Shown here: positions 44,325 through 53,616 of the stretch, piece by piece
Numbering within the stretch: position 1 is the stretch's first letter
Layout of the letters: every line of letters starts with the position of its first letter
Assembly (NCBI GenBank): GCA_012103315.1
Contig: WLWZ01000008.1
Coordinates: 155,019-219,018 of the forward strand
Source: Alphaproteobacteria bacterium
GTDB taxonomy: Bacteria; Pseudomonadota; Alphaproteobacteria; MPNO01; UBA2964
Direction: 5' to 3'
DNA length: 64,000 nucleotides
Notes under the pieces: model-generated
What the model saw: the letters and a program-made list of their open reading frames with translations, nothing else
The model's database searches: none
What the model was told of the DNA's origin: nothing
Program-made: the position numbers and the translations under genes

Positions 44325-44938
44325 CAGCGGTTACGACACGCTTTTGGTGGATTCGACACGCGCCGGTAATCAACCCGGAGCGAATTCTCTATGGTCAAAG
44401 CGATATTGCGGCCGACCTGTCAGACGATGATGCGTTTGCGGCTCTCGCTGAAAAACTGCCCGACGACGCCGTCTGGGTTACGACAACCCTTGCCCGCGCT
44501 CGGCAAACCGCCGAGAAAATAGCAAAGTATAATTCCACAGAGATCGACATAAATCTTCGCGATACCCTGCGCGAACAGTACTTCGGTGATTGGGAAGGCC
44601 AGAGTTGGGACACTATCCCACAGGAAGAACAGGCACCCTACTGGGCCGATGCCGTCAATAATCACCCACCTAATGGAGAGAGTTTTTTCGATATAACGAA
44701 CCGTGTTGCTGACACAGTGAATACACTCCTCGAAACCCATAACGGGGGCGATATTGTGATCGTCGCCCATGCGGGTTCCATCCGCGCCGCAATCGCCATG
44801 GCCACACAATCAGGTCCACGTGCCGGACTATCCTTTCACGTTGCACCACTATCTCTCACCCGGATTGATGCGATCGAACGCGATGATGACGTCTGGTGGC
44901 GCATCGAAAGCGTGAATAAGGCGCCAAACGACGCCTAA
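44321..44938 (+). CDS. cobC: Alpha-ribazole phosphatase, histidine phosphatase family
   Basis: 205 residues from ATG 44321. It is a histidine phosphatase: the phospho-acceptor His is in WIRHAPV, Glu in LREQYFGDWEGQSWD and the second His in IVAHAGSIRAAIA. The family includes CobC, which removes phosphate from alpha-ribazole phosphate, and its overlap with cobS supports that role. The first motif, RHAPV, lacks the usual Gly after His, a known variant in alphaproteobacterial CobC-like proteins. Confidence 0.85.
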   Translation: MTAVTTRFWWIRHAPVINPERILYGQSDIAADLSDDDAFAALAEKLPDDAVWVTTTLARARQTAEKIAKYNSTEIDINLRDTLREQYFGDWEGQSWDTIPQEEQAPYWADAVNNHPPNGESFFDITNRVADTVNTLLETHNGGDIVIVAHAGSIRAAIAMATQSGPRAGLSFHVAPLSLTRIDAIERDDDVWWRIESVNKAPNDA

Positions 44939-44964
44939 CGCCTTGGCAATTGCTTCACGATGAT

Positions 44965-45139
44965 ATTGACTGTTCATGTCAAATCGACAGGACAGGGAAA
45001 TCGGTTTAACTCCGATGCTGCCCCCGCAACTGTGAAGGGTTTGGTGCGTATTGATCGGGACTAGTCCTGATATCCACTGGAAATTTTCCGGGAAGGAAGT
45101 ACCACCGTTAAACCCGAGCCAGGAGACCTCCCTGACGGT
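44965..45139 (+). promoter_or_regulatory. Cobalamin (B12) riboswitch
   Basis: The conserved core is readable: GACAGGGAAA (44991-45000), GCTGCCCCCGCAACTGT (45017-45033), CCACTGG (45074-45080), GGAAGGAAGT (45091-45100) and the B12 box GAGCCAGGAGACCT (45116-45129). It binds adenosylcobalamin and lowers expression of the downstream cobU-cobW-cobN-cobO-cobQ run. A GGAGGAG ribosome site lies about 40 bases after the B12 box, so control of translation is plausible; no clear terminator hairpin was seen. The 5' border is approximate. Confidence 0.95.
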
Positions 45140-45167
45140 GCAAATTTAACCCGCTTAAACGCCTCGG

Positions 45168-45713
45168 GTGGAGGAGAAAGCGACTTCGACGGTGGTTACA
45201 AAAGACCCCAATTCGACAGGCATCACATTAGTCCTTGGCGGCGCGCGCTCGGGCAAAAGTGCCTTTGCCGAAAGTCTGATGCCGGATACCGGTGATCTCG
45301 TCTACATCGCGACTGCAGAACCCCGTGATGACGAGATGAGCGCCCGTATCGCTACGCATCAGAAACGGCGTGGATCATTGTGGAACACTATTGAAGCACC
45401 GTTGGAACTGAGCAAAGCGCTCAAAGCAACCAACGGCAAACCGGCTTTACTTGATTGCCTGACACTCTGGCTATCGAACCTAATGGAAGCAGGGCGGGAT
45501 ATAGATCAAGAAACCAAAACCCTCACCGCCTGTCTGCAGGACCTGCCCGGCCCTGTCGTAATCGTCTCAAACGAGGTTGGTCAGGGTATCGTCCCCGACA
45601 ATGCCCTTGCCCGACAATTCCGAGATCATGCCGGTCGACTAAATCAAGCGGTCGCGGCGGTTGCAGACCGGGTGTATTTCGTCACCGCCGGCATACCAAC
45701 ACAATTGAAATAG
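45168..45713 (+). CDS. cobU: Adenosylcobinamide kinase / guanylyltransferase
   Basis: 181 residues from GTG 45168, though a GTG at 45192 with GGAGGAG further upstream is also possible. LVLGGARSGKSAFAESL is the P-loop. Next comes YIATAEPRDDEMSARIATHQKRRG, with the His that forms the guanylyl intermediate, and NEVGQGIVPDNALARQFRDHAG is the C-terminal hallmark. It phosphorylates adenosylcobinamide and attaches GMP. It is also called CobP in alphaproteobacteria. First gene under the riboswitch. Confidence 0.95.
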   Translation: MEEKATSTVVTKDPNSTGITLVLGGARSGKSAFAESLMPDTGDLVYIATAEPRDDEMSARIATHQKRRGSLWNTIEAPLELSKALKATNGKPALLDCLTLWLSNLMEAGRDIDQETKTLTACLQDLPGPVVIVSNEVGQGIVPDNALARQFRDHAGRLNQAVAAVADRVYFVTAGIPTQLK

Positions 45714-45723
45714 GAGAATCTTC

Positions 45724-46758
45724 GTGGCTGTACAAAAAGTTCCTGTCACTGTCATTACCGGCTTTCTCGGCGCGGGAAAGACCAGCTTAATCCGGCATCT
45801 GATTAGCAATGCCCACGGCAAAAAAATGGCGCTGTTGATCAATGAGTTCGGCGATCTTGGTGTCGATGGCGAATTGCTTAAAGGATGTGACGACGAAACC
45901 TGCACCGAAGATGACATTGTTGAACTGACCAATGGCTGTATCTGCTGCACCGTTGCCGATGATTTCTTACCAACCCTCAGCCAGCTGCTGGATCGTGACG
46001 AGAAACCCGATCATATCGTTATAGAAACCTCAGGCCTCGCTTTGCCGAAACCTCTCGTAAAAGCATTCCAATGGCCAGAAGTCCGGTCCCGTACCACAGT
46101 TGATAGCGTAATCGCGGTGGTTGATGGCCCGGCCGTGCATTCCGGAATGTTTGCCGATGATCCAGAGGCGGTGCAGGCCCAGCGTGAAGCCGACGAGATG
46201 CTCGATCACGAAAGTCCGCTCGCCGAAGTGTTTGAAGATCAGCTGGCCTGCGCCGACATTGTTGTCCTCAGCAAGGCTGATTTAATGTCTGACGAGACTC
46301 TAGCAGACGTCCAAAAAACTGTGCGTGCAGAAACACGCAATGGTGTCCAACTCCTTGCCGCAGAAAACGGTGCTCTGGATCCAAAACTAATCCTGGGTCT
46401 CGATGCAATGGTGGAAGACGACCTCGACCAACGCCCATCGCATCATGATGCCGAGGGCGAAGAGCATGACCACGATGATTTTGAGAGTTTTGTTGTTGAG
46501 ATCGGACCGATAACAGACCCGATCCTTTTGTCCGAACGGGCCAAACGGGCGCTCGCGATGGACGGTGTATTACGAGTTAAAGGATTTGCAGCCGTTGAAG
46601 GCAAAGACGCCCGGCTCGCCGTTCAGGGTGTTGGGTCACGATTGGATCACTATTACGACCGATCGTGGAAACCCGAAAAAGCCCGGCAAGGTCGGCTCGT
46701 CGTCATCGGGTTGACCGGATTTGATCAGCAAGCCGTCGAACAAATCTTCGCCAGCTGA
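45724..46758 (+). CDS. cobW: CobW-type COG0523 metal GTPase
   Basis: 344 residues. The G1 P-loop is TGFLGAGKTSLI, the metal-binding CxCC motif is GCICCTV, and ETSGLALPKP is the switch region. The C-terminal CobW domain (about 250-344) follows a small His/Asp-rich stretch (HHDAEGEEHDHDD). CobW is thought to deliver cobalt to the cobaltochelatase, which fits its place directly before cobN, 9 bases away. Confidence 0.93.
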   Translation: MAVQKVPVTVITGFLGAGKTSLIRHLISNAHGKKMALLINEFGDLGVDGELLKGCDDETCTEDDIVELTNGCICCTVADDFLPTLSQLLDRDEKPDHIVIETSGLALPKPLVKAFQWPEVRSRTTVDSVIAVVDGPAVHSGMFADDPEAVQAQREADEMLDHESPLAEVFEDQLACADIVVLSKADLMSDETLADVQKTVRAETRNGVQLLAAENGALDPKLILGLDAMVEDDLDQRPSHHDAEGEEHDHDDFESFVVEIGPITDPILLSERAKRALAMDGVLRVKGFAAVEGKDARLAVQGVGSRLDHYYDRSWKPEKARQGRLVVIGLTGFDQQAVEQIFAS

Positions 46759-46767
46759 CCTCGCCTC

Positions 46768-49700
46768 ATGCACCTCCTCGTCACCCAGCCCGGACAGATT
46801 ACAGACGGCGAAGAAGCCGTCGATCTCGACCAAACGGCCGGTGACATTGTTATTCTCTCTTCGGCGGCGAGCGATCTCGCCATACTAAGTGCCGCGCGGG
46901 CGCGACTTCCCGATTTCCCCTACACGGTACGGCTCGCAAACCTGATGCAACTCAGCCACAACATGTCGGTTGATCTCTACCTCGAAAAGACGATCACAGA
47001 AGCCAAGCTGGTCCTAGTTCGGTTGCTCGGGGGTGTCGGGTATTGGCCATACGGCATGGAACAACTCCGCACGCTCTGCGAACGAAATGACATCAAATTA
47101 ATCGCCATTCCGGGCGATGACCGACCTGATGCAGATCTCATCGAATACTCAACAACGCCAATGCAAGACAGCCATCGGGTTTGGCAATATTTCACCCATG
47201 GTGGTTCCAGCAACGCTGAAAATCTTTTGCGTTTCACCGCGACCTTACTCGGTGACGATCAGGAATGGCGCGAACCGGTACCCCTTACCCGTGCAGGGCT
47301 CTACTGGCCGGGCGAAGATCAGCCTGACCTCGAAATCCTTTCGCAGCACTGGCAGCCAGAGCAGACCATTGTCCCGATTATCTTTTACAAAGCCCTGGTT
47401 CAGGCAGATGACCTCGCGCCAATCGATACGCTATGCGACGCGCTGGCAGATGAAGGTCTCAACCCGTTGCCAATCTACGTCAGCAGCCTGAAAGATGCGT
47501 TTTCGGCCTCCTTTGTGGAACAATGCCTCACCAATACCGACCCCGGCGCTATCATCAACTGCACGGGCTTCGCGGTTTCCACTCCTGGTAAGGAGACATC
47601 AGATACGCCGTTTGCCGTCGTTAATTGTCCTGTGCTCCAGGCCATCCTTTCCGGTGGCAATAAAGAGAGTTGGGAAGACAATACGAGAGGGCTAAGCCCG
47701 CGCGACCTCGCGATGAATGTCGCGCTTCCAGAAGTCGATGGCAGGCTGATCACCCGCGCCATTTCCTTCAAGAACGGCGCTGAGTTCGATGCCGAAACCG
47801 AAGTCGCCATCGTCAAGCATGATCCTGTTCCAGACAGGATTGCGTTCGTCGCTGAGACCGTTCGGCGCTGGGTCGATCTTCGAAAATCCTCTTTGGGTGA
47901 ACGCAAGATCGCAATTATTCTCGCCAACTATCCAAATAAGGATGGCAGGCTCGGCAATGGCGTTGGGCTCGATACGCCAGCCGGGGTTGCCATTACCCTC
48001 TCTCATCTCGCCAATGACGGATACACGGTTGGCGATGAAGCGCCTACGACATCTAATCAATTGATGGAGTTGTTATTGGGCGGACCCACCAATGCTGCCG
48101 GGTCACGCCATGGCGGTCAGTCATTGTCAGTAAATGCCTACAAGGCTTACTTCGCCTTCTTACCAGACAAAGTGCAGGCGGAAGTCACTGAGCGCTGGGG
48201 GCCAATCGAAGACGATCCATTTATTGAAGCTTCTGACTTCATTTTGCCAGTGCACACATTCGGCAACGTCGTGGTCGGCGTGCAACCCGCGCGCAGCTAC
48301 AACATCGACCCGGTCGCTAGCTATCACGACCCCGATTTGGTGCCGCCGCATGGCTATCTGGCGTTCTATCTGTGGCTACGCGAAGAATTTGGTGTCCAGG
48401 CCATCATCCATTTTGGTAAGCACGGCAATCTCGAATGGCTACCCGGCAAGGCGCTAGCATTATCAGAGACCTGCTATCCCGAAATTGCGTTTGGTGCTTT
48501 GCCGCATCTCTATCCTTTTATCGTCAATGATCCCGGTGAAGGCACTCAGGCGAAACGGCGGTCGCAGGCGGTGATTATCGATCACCTAACCCCACCACTG
48601 ACCCGAGCGGAGAGCTATGGGCCATTGAAAGACCTCGAGCAACTCGTCGATGAGTATTATCAAGCTTCTGGCATGGACCCGCGAAGGCTGGCACCGCTAT
48701 CGAGCGAAATCCTATCGCTCAGCGCGCGTATCGGATTAGACCGGGATGTCGGAATCGACACGTCAGACGATGACACCGAAGCCCTTGGCAAAATCGACAA
48801 TTATCTGTGCGAGTTGAAAGAGCTTCAAATCCGCGATGGGCTGCATATATTTGGCAAATCACCGGCTGGGGTTCAGTCCCGTGATTTGTTAATCGCCTTG
48901 ACGCGAATGCCGCGTGATGATGGCGCGCGCGAGAATGCTTCACTCATCCGGGCACTGGCCAGCGACCTCGGGCTATCGGCATTTGATCCGCTCGATTGTG
49001 ACTTTGGCGATCCTTGGACCGGCTCCAAACCGAATACCCTCCTGGATATCGACGCCATGCCCTGGCGAACAAATGGCGACACCGTCGAACGGCTAGAACT
49101 TCTGGCGGGCGCGCTGGTCGATGGCCAACTGCCTCTGCCGGACTGGACGCACACCAAAGCCGTTCTCAAATTTATCGACCAAACGCTGCGCCCGATGATC
49201 GAGAATTGCGGCGAAAGCGAACTCGATGGGCTACTGCTAGGGCTCAACGGCAATTTTGTCCCGCCGGGAGCCAGCGGTGCCCCAACCCGCGGTCGTCTTG
49301 ATGTCCTACCCACTGGTCGTAATTTTTATTCCGTCGATTGCCGAGCAGTGCCTAGCCCAGCGGCCTGGAAACTGGGCTGGAAGTCAGCGACGCTTCTGAT
49401 CGAACGACATTTCCAGGATAACGGCGCCTACCCGACACGTATCGCGCTGAGCGCCTGGGGCACAGCCAACATGCGGACCGGCGGCGATGATATTGCACAG
49501 GCACTCGCCTTAATGGGGGTTCAACCAGTTTGGGACAAACAGGCTAATAGGGTCACCGGATTTGAGATTATGCCAGCCACTGTGCTCGGCCGTCCCCGCG
49601 TTGATGTGGTGTTTAGGGTGTCCGGTTTCTTTCGCGATGCCTTTCCTTTCCAGCTCGACCTGATCGATTCCGCCGCTCGCGCTGTCGCGGCGCTTGACGA

Positions 49701-50505
49701 AGACGCTTCAGTAAATCCACTAGCCGCCCAGACCCACAAAGACCAACGCGCCTTGGAGGCAGCCGGTTGTACCCCAGCAGATGCCCTAAAACGCGCCGGC
49801 TATCGCGTCTTTGGCTCCAAACCTGGTGCTTATGGCGCCGGTCTGCAGGCCTTGATCGATGAACGGTGCTGGGAAACCGATAAAGACCTGGCGACCGCCT
49901 ATCTCGCCTGGGGAGGCTACGCCTATGGTGGCGGTAGCGATGGCGTAGCGGAACAGGATTTATTTGCGGCGCGGCTCAAAAATGTTGAAGTGATCATTCA
50001 TAATCAAGACAATCGTGAACACGATTTGCTCGACAGCGACGATTACTATCAGTTCGAAGGTGGTATCGCCGCTGCGGTACGGCATCTATCCGGCAATCAA
50101 CCCGTGATCTATCACAACGATCACAGCCGTCCAGAAACCCCGAAGATCGGAACCCTACAGGAAGAGATTTCGCGCATTGTCCGTGCCCGTGCTGCCAACC
50201 CAAAATGGATCGCCGGGGTGATGCGTCACGGCTATAAAGGCGCCTTTGAAATCGCCGCCACGGTGGATTATCTGTTTGCCTTCGCCGCAACCGCTAAAGT
50301 CGTGGAGGACCACCATTTTGATCAGGTCTTTGACGCCTATCTCGGCGATGACGAGGTGCGTGACTTTATCGAACAAAACAACGCCCCGGCCCTCGACGAG
50401 ATCGCCGTGCGTTTTCGAGAAGCCATCGAACGCGATTTATGGCATCCAAGATCAAACACCGTGCACCACATTCTTCAGCAACTGGCAGGAGAGACAAGCT
50501 CATGA
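46768..50505 (+). CDS. cobN: Cobaltochelatase large subunit CobN
   Basis: 1245 residues of the CobN/ChlH family. Signature segments include GKHGNLEWLPGKALALSE, VNDPGEGTQAKRRSQAVIID, VDCRAVPSPAAWKLGWKSA and, toward the C-terminus, NQDNREHDLLDSDDYYQFEGG. It inserts cobalt into hydrogenobyrinic acid diamide with ATP in the aerobic route, needing CobS and CobT chelatase partners that are not in this window. Length is normal. It overlaps cobO by 4 bases, ATGA. Confidence 0.95.
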   Translation: MHLLVTQPGQITDGEEAVDLDQTAGDIVILSSAASDLAILSAARARLPDFPYTVRLANLMQLSHNMSVDLYLEKTITEAKLVLVRLLGGVGYWPYGMEQLRTLCERNDIKLIAIPGDDRPDADLIEYSTTPMQDSHRVWQYFTHGGSSNAENLLRFTATLLGDDQEWREPVPLTRAGLYWPGEDQPDLEILSQHWQPEQTIVPIIFYKALVQADDLAPIDTLCDALADEGLNPLPIYVSSLKDAFSASFVEQCLTNTDPGAIINCTGFAVSTPGKETSDTPFAVVNCPVLQAILSGGNKESWEDNTRGLSPRDLAMNVALPEVDGRLITRAISFKNGAEFDAETEVAIVKHDPVPDRIAFVAETVRRWVDLRKSSLGERKIAIILANYPNKDGRLGNGVGLDTPAGVAITLSHLANDGYTVGDEAPTTSNQLMELLLGGPTNAAGSRHGGQSLSVNAYKAYFAFLPDKVQAEVTERWGPIEDDPFIEASDFILPVHTFGNVVVGVQPARSYNIDPVASYHDPDLVPPHGYLAFYLWLREEFGVQAIIHFGKHGNLEWLPGKALALSETCYPEIAFGALPHLYPFIVNDPGEGTQAKRRSQAVIIDHLTPPLTRAESYGPLKDLEQLVDEYYQASGMDPRRLAPLSSEILSLSARIGLDRDVGIDTSDDDTEALGKIDNYLCELKELQIRDGLHIFGKSPAGVQSRDLLIALTRMPRDDGARENASLIRALASDLGLSAFDPLDCDFGDPWTGSKPNTLLDIDAMPWRTNGDTVERLELLAGALVDGQLPLPDWTHTKAVLKFIDQTLRPMIENCGESELDGLLLGLNGNFVPPGASGAPTRGRLDVLPTGRNFYSVDCRAVPSPAAWKLGWKSATLLIERHFQDNGAYPTRIALSAWGTANMRTGGDDIAQALALMGVQPVWDKQANRVTGFEIMPATVLGRPRVDVVFRVSGFFRDAFPFQLDLIDSAARAVAALDEDASVNPLAAQTHKDQRALEAAGCTPADALKRAGYRVFGSKPGAYGAGLQALIDERCWETDKDLATAYLAWGGYAYGGGSDGVAEQDLFAARLKNVEVIIHNQDNREHDLLDSDDYYQFEGGIAAAVRHLSGNQPVIYHNDHSRPETPKIGTLQEEISRIVRARAANPKWIAGVMRHGYKGAFEIAATVDYLFAFAATAKVVEDHHFDQVFDAYLGDDEVRDFIEQNNAPALDEIAVRFREAIERDLWHPRSNTVHHILQQLAGETSS

Positions 50506-51134
50506 CAGATCAAACACCCGACCAGAACGACGATGCAGAAGCCCATGACCGCGCCAATGAAAAACGCCGCAAGCACAAGGAAGCCAAGGACCGCATTCTC
50601 GCCAAGAAGACCAAGACCGGTGGTCTGCTGATTGTTCATACTGGTAAAGGCAAAGGCAAAACTACCGCGGCTATGGGCATGGTGATGCGTTGCATTGGGC
50701 ACGGCATGAAAGTTGGCATCGTGCAATTCGTTAAAGGCGCCTGGGAGACCGGTGAACGCGACGTCCTCGATAAATTTCCTGATCAGATTGAAATCGCCGT
50801 CATGGGTGAAGGCTTTACTTGGGAAACCCAGGATCGCAGCCGCGATATTGCGGCCGCGACCAAAGCCTGGGAGAAAAGCAAGGAGATGATCGCCAGTGGT
50901 GAATATGGTTTCGTCCTGCTCGACGAGATCAATATCGTATTGCGCTATGACTATCTCGATATCGACGAGGTGGTCGATTTCCTGAGTAACAAGCCGTCCG
51001 AGGTCCATGTTGCGTGTACGGGCCGCAATGCCAAACCTTCTCTGATAGAAGCCGCCGACCTCGTCACCGAAATGACCGAGATCAAGCATCACTTCCGAGC
51101 CGACTTTAAAGCACAAAGCGGGATAGAATTCTGA
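50502..51134 (+). CDS. cobO: Corrinoid adenosyltransferase (BtuR/CobA type)
   Basis: 210 residues from ATG 50502. A basic N-terminal helix (about 18-45) is followed by the P-loop HTGKGKGKTTAAMGM, VKGAWETGERDVL and VLLDEINIVLRYDYLD. It transfers the 5'-deoxyadenosyl group of ATP to cob(I)alamin or cob(I)yrinic acid diamide. Overlap with cobN and with the proposed cobQ start indicates translational coupling. Confidence 0.95.
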   Translation: MTDQTPDQNDDAEAHDRANEKRRKHKEAKDRILAKKTKTGGLLIVHTGKGKGKTTAAMGMVMRCIGHGMKVGIVQFVKGAWETGERDVLDKFPDQIEIAVMGEGFTWETQDRSRDIAAATKAWEKSKEMIASGEYGFVLLDEINIVLRYDYLDIDEVVDFLSNKPSEVHVACTGRNAKPSLIEAADLVTEMTEIKHHFRADFKAQSGIEF

Positions 51135-52606
51135 GTACCACCGCGCATGCTCTGATGTTCCAAGGCACCGGCTCAGATGTTGGTAAATCTGTGCTTGTCG
51201 CCGGACTGTGCCGTGCCCTCAAACGGCGCGGCAAGTCGATCCTGCCCTTTAAGCCGCAAAACATGTCCAACAATGCCGCGATTGCCGAAGATGGCACCGA
51301 GATTGGCCGCGCCCAAGCGCTACAGGCACTGGCCTGTGGTGTTAAACCGCGTACCGATATGAATCCCGTTCTCCTAAAGCCTCAGTCCGATATCGGGGCG
51401 CAGCTCATCGTCAATGGTGAAGTAAAAGGCAATTACGATGCGCGAGCCTATCAGGCGCACAAGCCCACCTTAATGCCGGAAGTGACGGCAGCCTTTAACC
51501 GGCTTCGTGCCGAGGCCGATATAGTTTTGGTCGAGGGCGCGGGCAGCGCGTCCGAGGTCAATCTACGCGATGGCGACATCGCCAATATGGGGTTCGCTAC
51601 CGCAACGCAGACGCCCGTTATCCTGATCGGCGATATTGACCGTGGTGGTGTCATTGCCAGCATCGCGGGAACCCACGCCTTGCTCCCCGATGATGAAAAA
51701 AGACTCCTAAAGGGCTATCTCATTAACAAGTTTCGTGGCGATGTCAGCCTGTTTGAGAATGCAATTGATATCCTACAGCAGCGAACCGATTTGCCGTGCT
51801 TTGGCATCGTGCCTCACCTCGCTGAGGCGAGAGCGTTGCCGGCTGAAGATAGCGTCGCGCTAGAAAGGCCCATCAAAAACACTGCTGATGGTGCCATCAA
51901 TATCGCGGTGCCGCAGCTTTTACATATCGCTAATTTCGACGATCTCGACCCATTGCTAGCGGAGCCTGATGTCTCCGTTGTGATGGTGCCGCCGGGGTCG
52001 CCGTTACCGGGTGATACCGACCTGATCATCCTGCCTGGTACCAAAGCCACGATCCCCGCTCTTAATCACTTTCGCGATCAAGGTTGGGATATCGACCTTG
52101 AAGCGCATATTCGGCGCGGCGGCAAGGTGCTCGGTATTTGTGGTGGATATCAGATGCTGGGGAACTCGATAGATGACCCTGATGGAACTGAAGGCACTGC
52201 TGGCAAAGCAACTGCTCTCGGCCATCTCGATGTCGACACCACCATCGCCGCTCCCAAGACCTTGACCGACGTAACGGGCACCGCCCTCAATAGCCTCGGT
52301 GCGGTATCGGGTTTTGAGATGCATATGGGTAAGACGACCGGTGCTGATACAGCAAGGCCGTTTCTTGATCTCGATGGCCGACCGGATGGCGCCATCAGCG
52401 TCAGTGGCCAGATCATCGGCTGTTATGTCCATGGTCTATTTGCCTCTGATGGCTTCCGCCACGCATTCCTGGATCGGCTTCTCGCGCGAGAGCCCGGATT
52501 AAACAATTATGATGCCAGCATCCAAGAAACCTTGGATGCTATCGCCGATCACCTTGAGAACGCCCTCGATATCGACGGGCTTCTGGAATTGGCGGCTAGC
52601 GCATGA
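51131..52606 (+). CDS. cobQ: Cobyric acid synthase, probable CTG start
   Basis: The first ATG is at 51155, but a protein from there would lose half of the first beta strand, since family members begin with residues like ARALMLQGTGSDVGKS. In frame upstream are the codons for STTAHALMFQGT, and a CTG at 51131 overlaps the cobO stop as CTGA, copying the ATGA overlaps around it. I therefore place the start at 51131 (491 residues). The P-loop is GTGSDVGKS, followed by FKPQNMSNNAAIAEDG. The glutaminase domain has GICGGYQMLG with its Cys, and the closing VHGLFASDGFR. It amidates four side chains of adenosyl-cobyrinic acid diamide. Confidence 0.9.
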   Translation: MSTTAHALMFQGTGSDVGKSVLVAGLCRALKRRGKSILPFKPQNMSNNAAIAEDGTEIGRAQALQALACGVKPRTDMNPVLLKPQSDIGAQLIVNGEVKGNYDARAYQAHKPTLMPEVTAAFNRLRAEADIVLVEGAGSASEVNLRDGDIANMGFATATQTPVILIGDIDRGGVIASIAGTHALLPDDEKRLLKGYLINKFRGDVSLFENAIDILQQRTDLPCFGIVPHLAEARALPAEDSVALERPIKNTADGAINIAVPQLLHIANFDDLDPLLAEPDVSVVMVPPGSPLPGDTDLIILPGTKATIPALNHFRDQGWDIDLEAHIRRGGKVLGICGGYQMLGNSIDDPDGTEGTAGKATALGHLDVDTTIAAPKTLTDVTGTALNSLGAVSGFEMHMGKTTGADTARPFLDLDGRPDGAISVSGQIIGCYVHGLFASDGFRHAFLDRLLAREPGLNNYDASIQETLDAIADHLENALDIDGLLELAASA

Positions 52607-53561
52607 AAACAAACGCCAGCACCGCGATAATGCCAAGCAAAATCAGGCACGCTCGTAAGAACACGGCAAGCGCCCGATCGATGTCCGCGCAAGTAGGTTC
52701 GTTGAAGTCACCGCCGACCCATGGTTCATCGACCTCTTGCCCCTCATACAGGCGCGGTCCCGACAGGCGGATGCCAAGCGCGCCAGCCATTGCCGCTTCG
52801 GGATATCCAGCATTCACCGACCGGTGCTTGCACGCATCCACCATCATGGCGTGCCAAGCCTTTGACTTAAACAAGATAGCGGCCCAAATGATCAGCCCCG
52901 AAAGACGCGCCGGGATAAAATTGGCGACGTCATCAGCCCGCGCAGAGACACTACCAAAATGAAGATGTTTCTCCGTCCGGTGTCCAATCATGCTGTCGGC
53001 TGTATTCAGGGCCTTGTATGCCAGCACGCCGGGCAGACCAAAAACCACACCCCAAAATACCGGGGCAACCACGCCATCGGAGAAATTCTCGGCCAACGAT
53101 TCAATAGCCCCGGCAGCGACGCCTTCTTCGTCCAACGCCGATGTATCACGACCAACAATCTTGCCAACCGCTTGCCGTGCGCCCGCCAAACCGTCATTAG
53201 AAAAGGCTGTCGCGACGGCAGCCACATGAAGATAGAGGCTCCGCTGCGCGATCAATACCGACATCAGCAGGCCTTCCATAATCCAGCCATAGGCCCATTG
53301 TTGGAGCAAAACATGCAGTACCATCCCGATGGCACCGCTGACTCCGACGACAATGAATGCGGTGAGTGCCCCGAAATATATACGGCGCAATGGCGATTGA
53401 TCGGAGCGATTCCAGACACGATCCAGAAAGCCGATCAGACGCCCCATCAACACCACCGGGTGCGGCACAAGACGGTAAATCCTGTCTGGATCGCCGATCA
53501 ACGCATCGGCCAGCAAGGCGATAGCCGTGATTACGAAGAAAAGCGACGGTGAGGGGATCAT
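52596..53561 (-). CDS. cobD: Adenosylcobinamide-phosphate synthase
   Basis: 321 residues, a membrane protein (also called CbiB). ALLADALIGDPDRIYRLVPHPVVLMGRLIG, read in parts, is the diagnostic start. DEEGVAAGAIESLAENFSDGVVAP, FWGVVFGLPGVLAYKALNTADSM and the cytosolic HRSVNAGYPEAAMAGALG are also clear. It attaches aminopropanol phosphate to cobyric acid. It is on the minus strand, convergent with cobQ, and the coding ends overlap by 11 bases. Confidence 0.95.
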   Translation of the reverse strand: MIPSPSLFFVITAIALLADALIGDPDRIYRLVPHPVVLMGRLIGFLDRVWNRSDQSPLRRIYFGALTAFIVVGVSGAIGMVLHVLLQQWAYGWIMEGLLMSVLIAQRSLYLHVAAVATAFSNDGLAGARQAVGKIVGRDTSALDEEGVAAGAIESLAENFSDGVVAPVFWGVVFGLPGVLAYKALNTADSMIGHRTEKHLHFGSVSARADDVANFIPARLSGLIIWAAILFKSKAWHAMMVDACKHRSVNAGYPEAAMAGALGIRLSGPRLYEGQEVDEPWVGGDFNEPTCADIDRALAVFLRACLILLGIIAVLAFVFMR

Positions 53562-53616
53562 TTATGGCCAGAATTAATGATAGATTGTTGCGAATGATTT
53601 TAGCGGGCCAAGCGTA

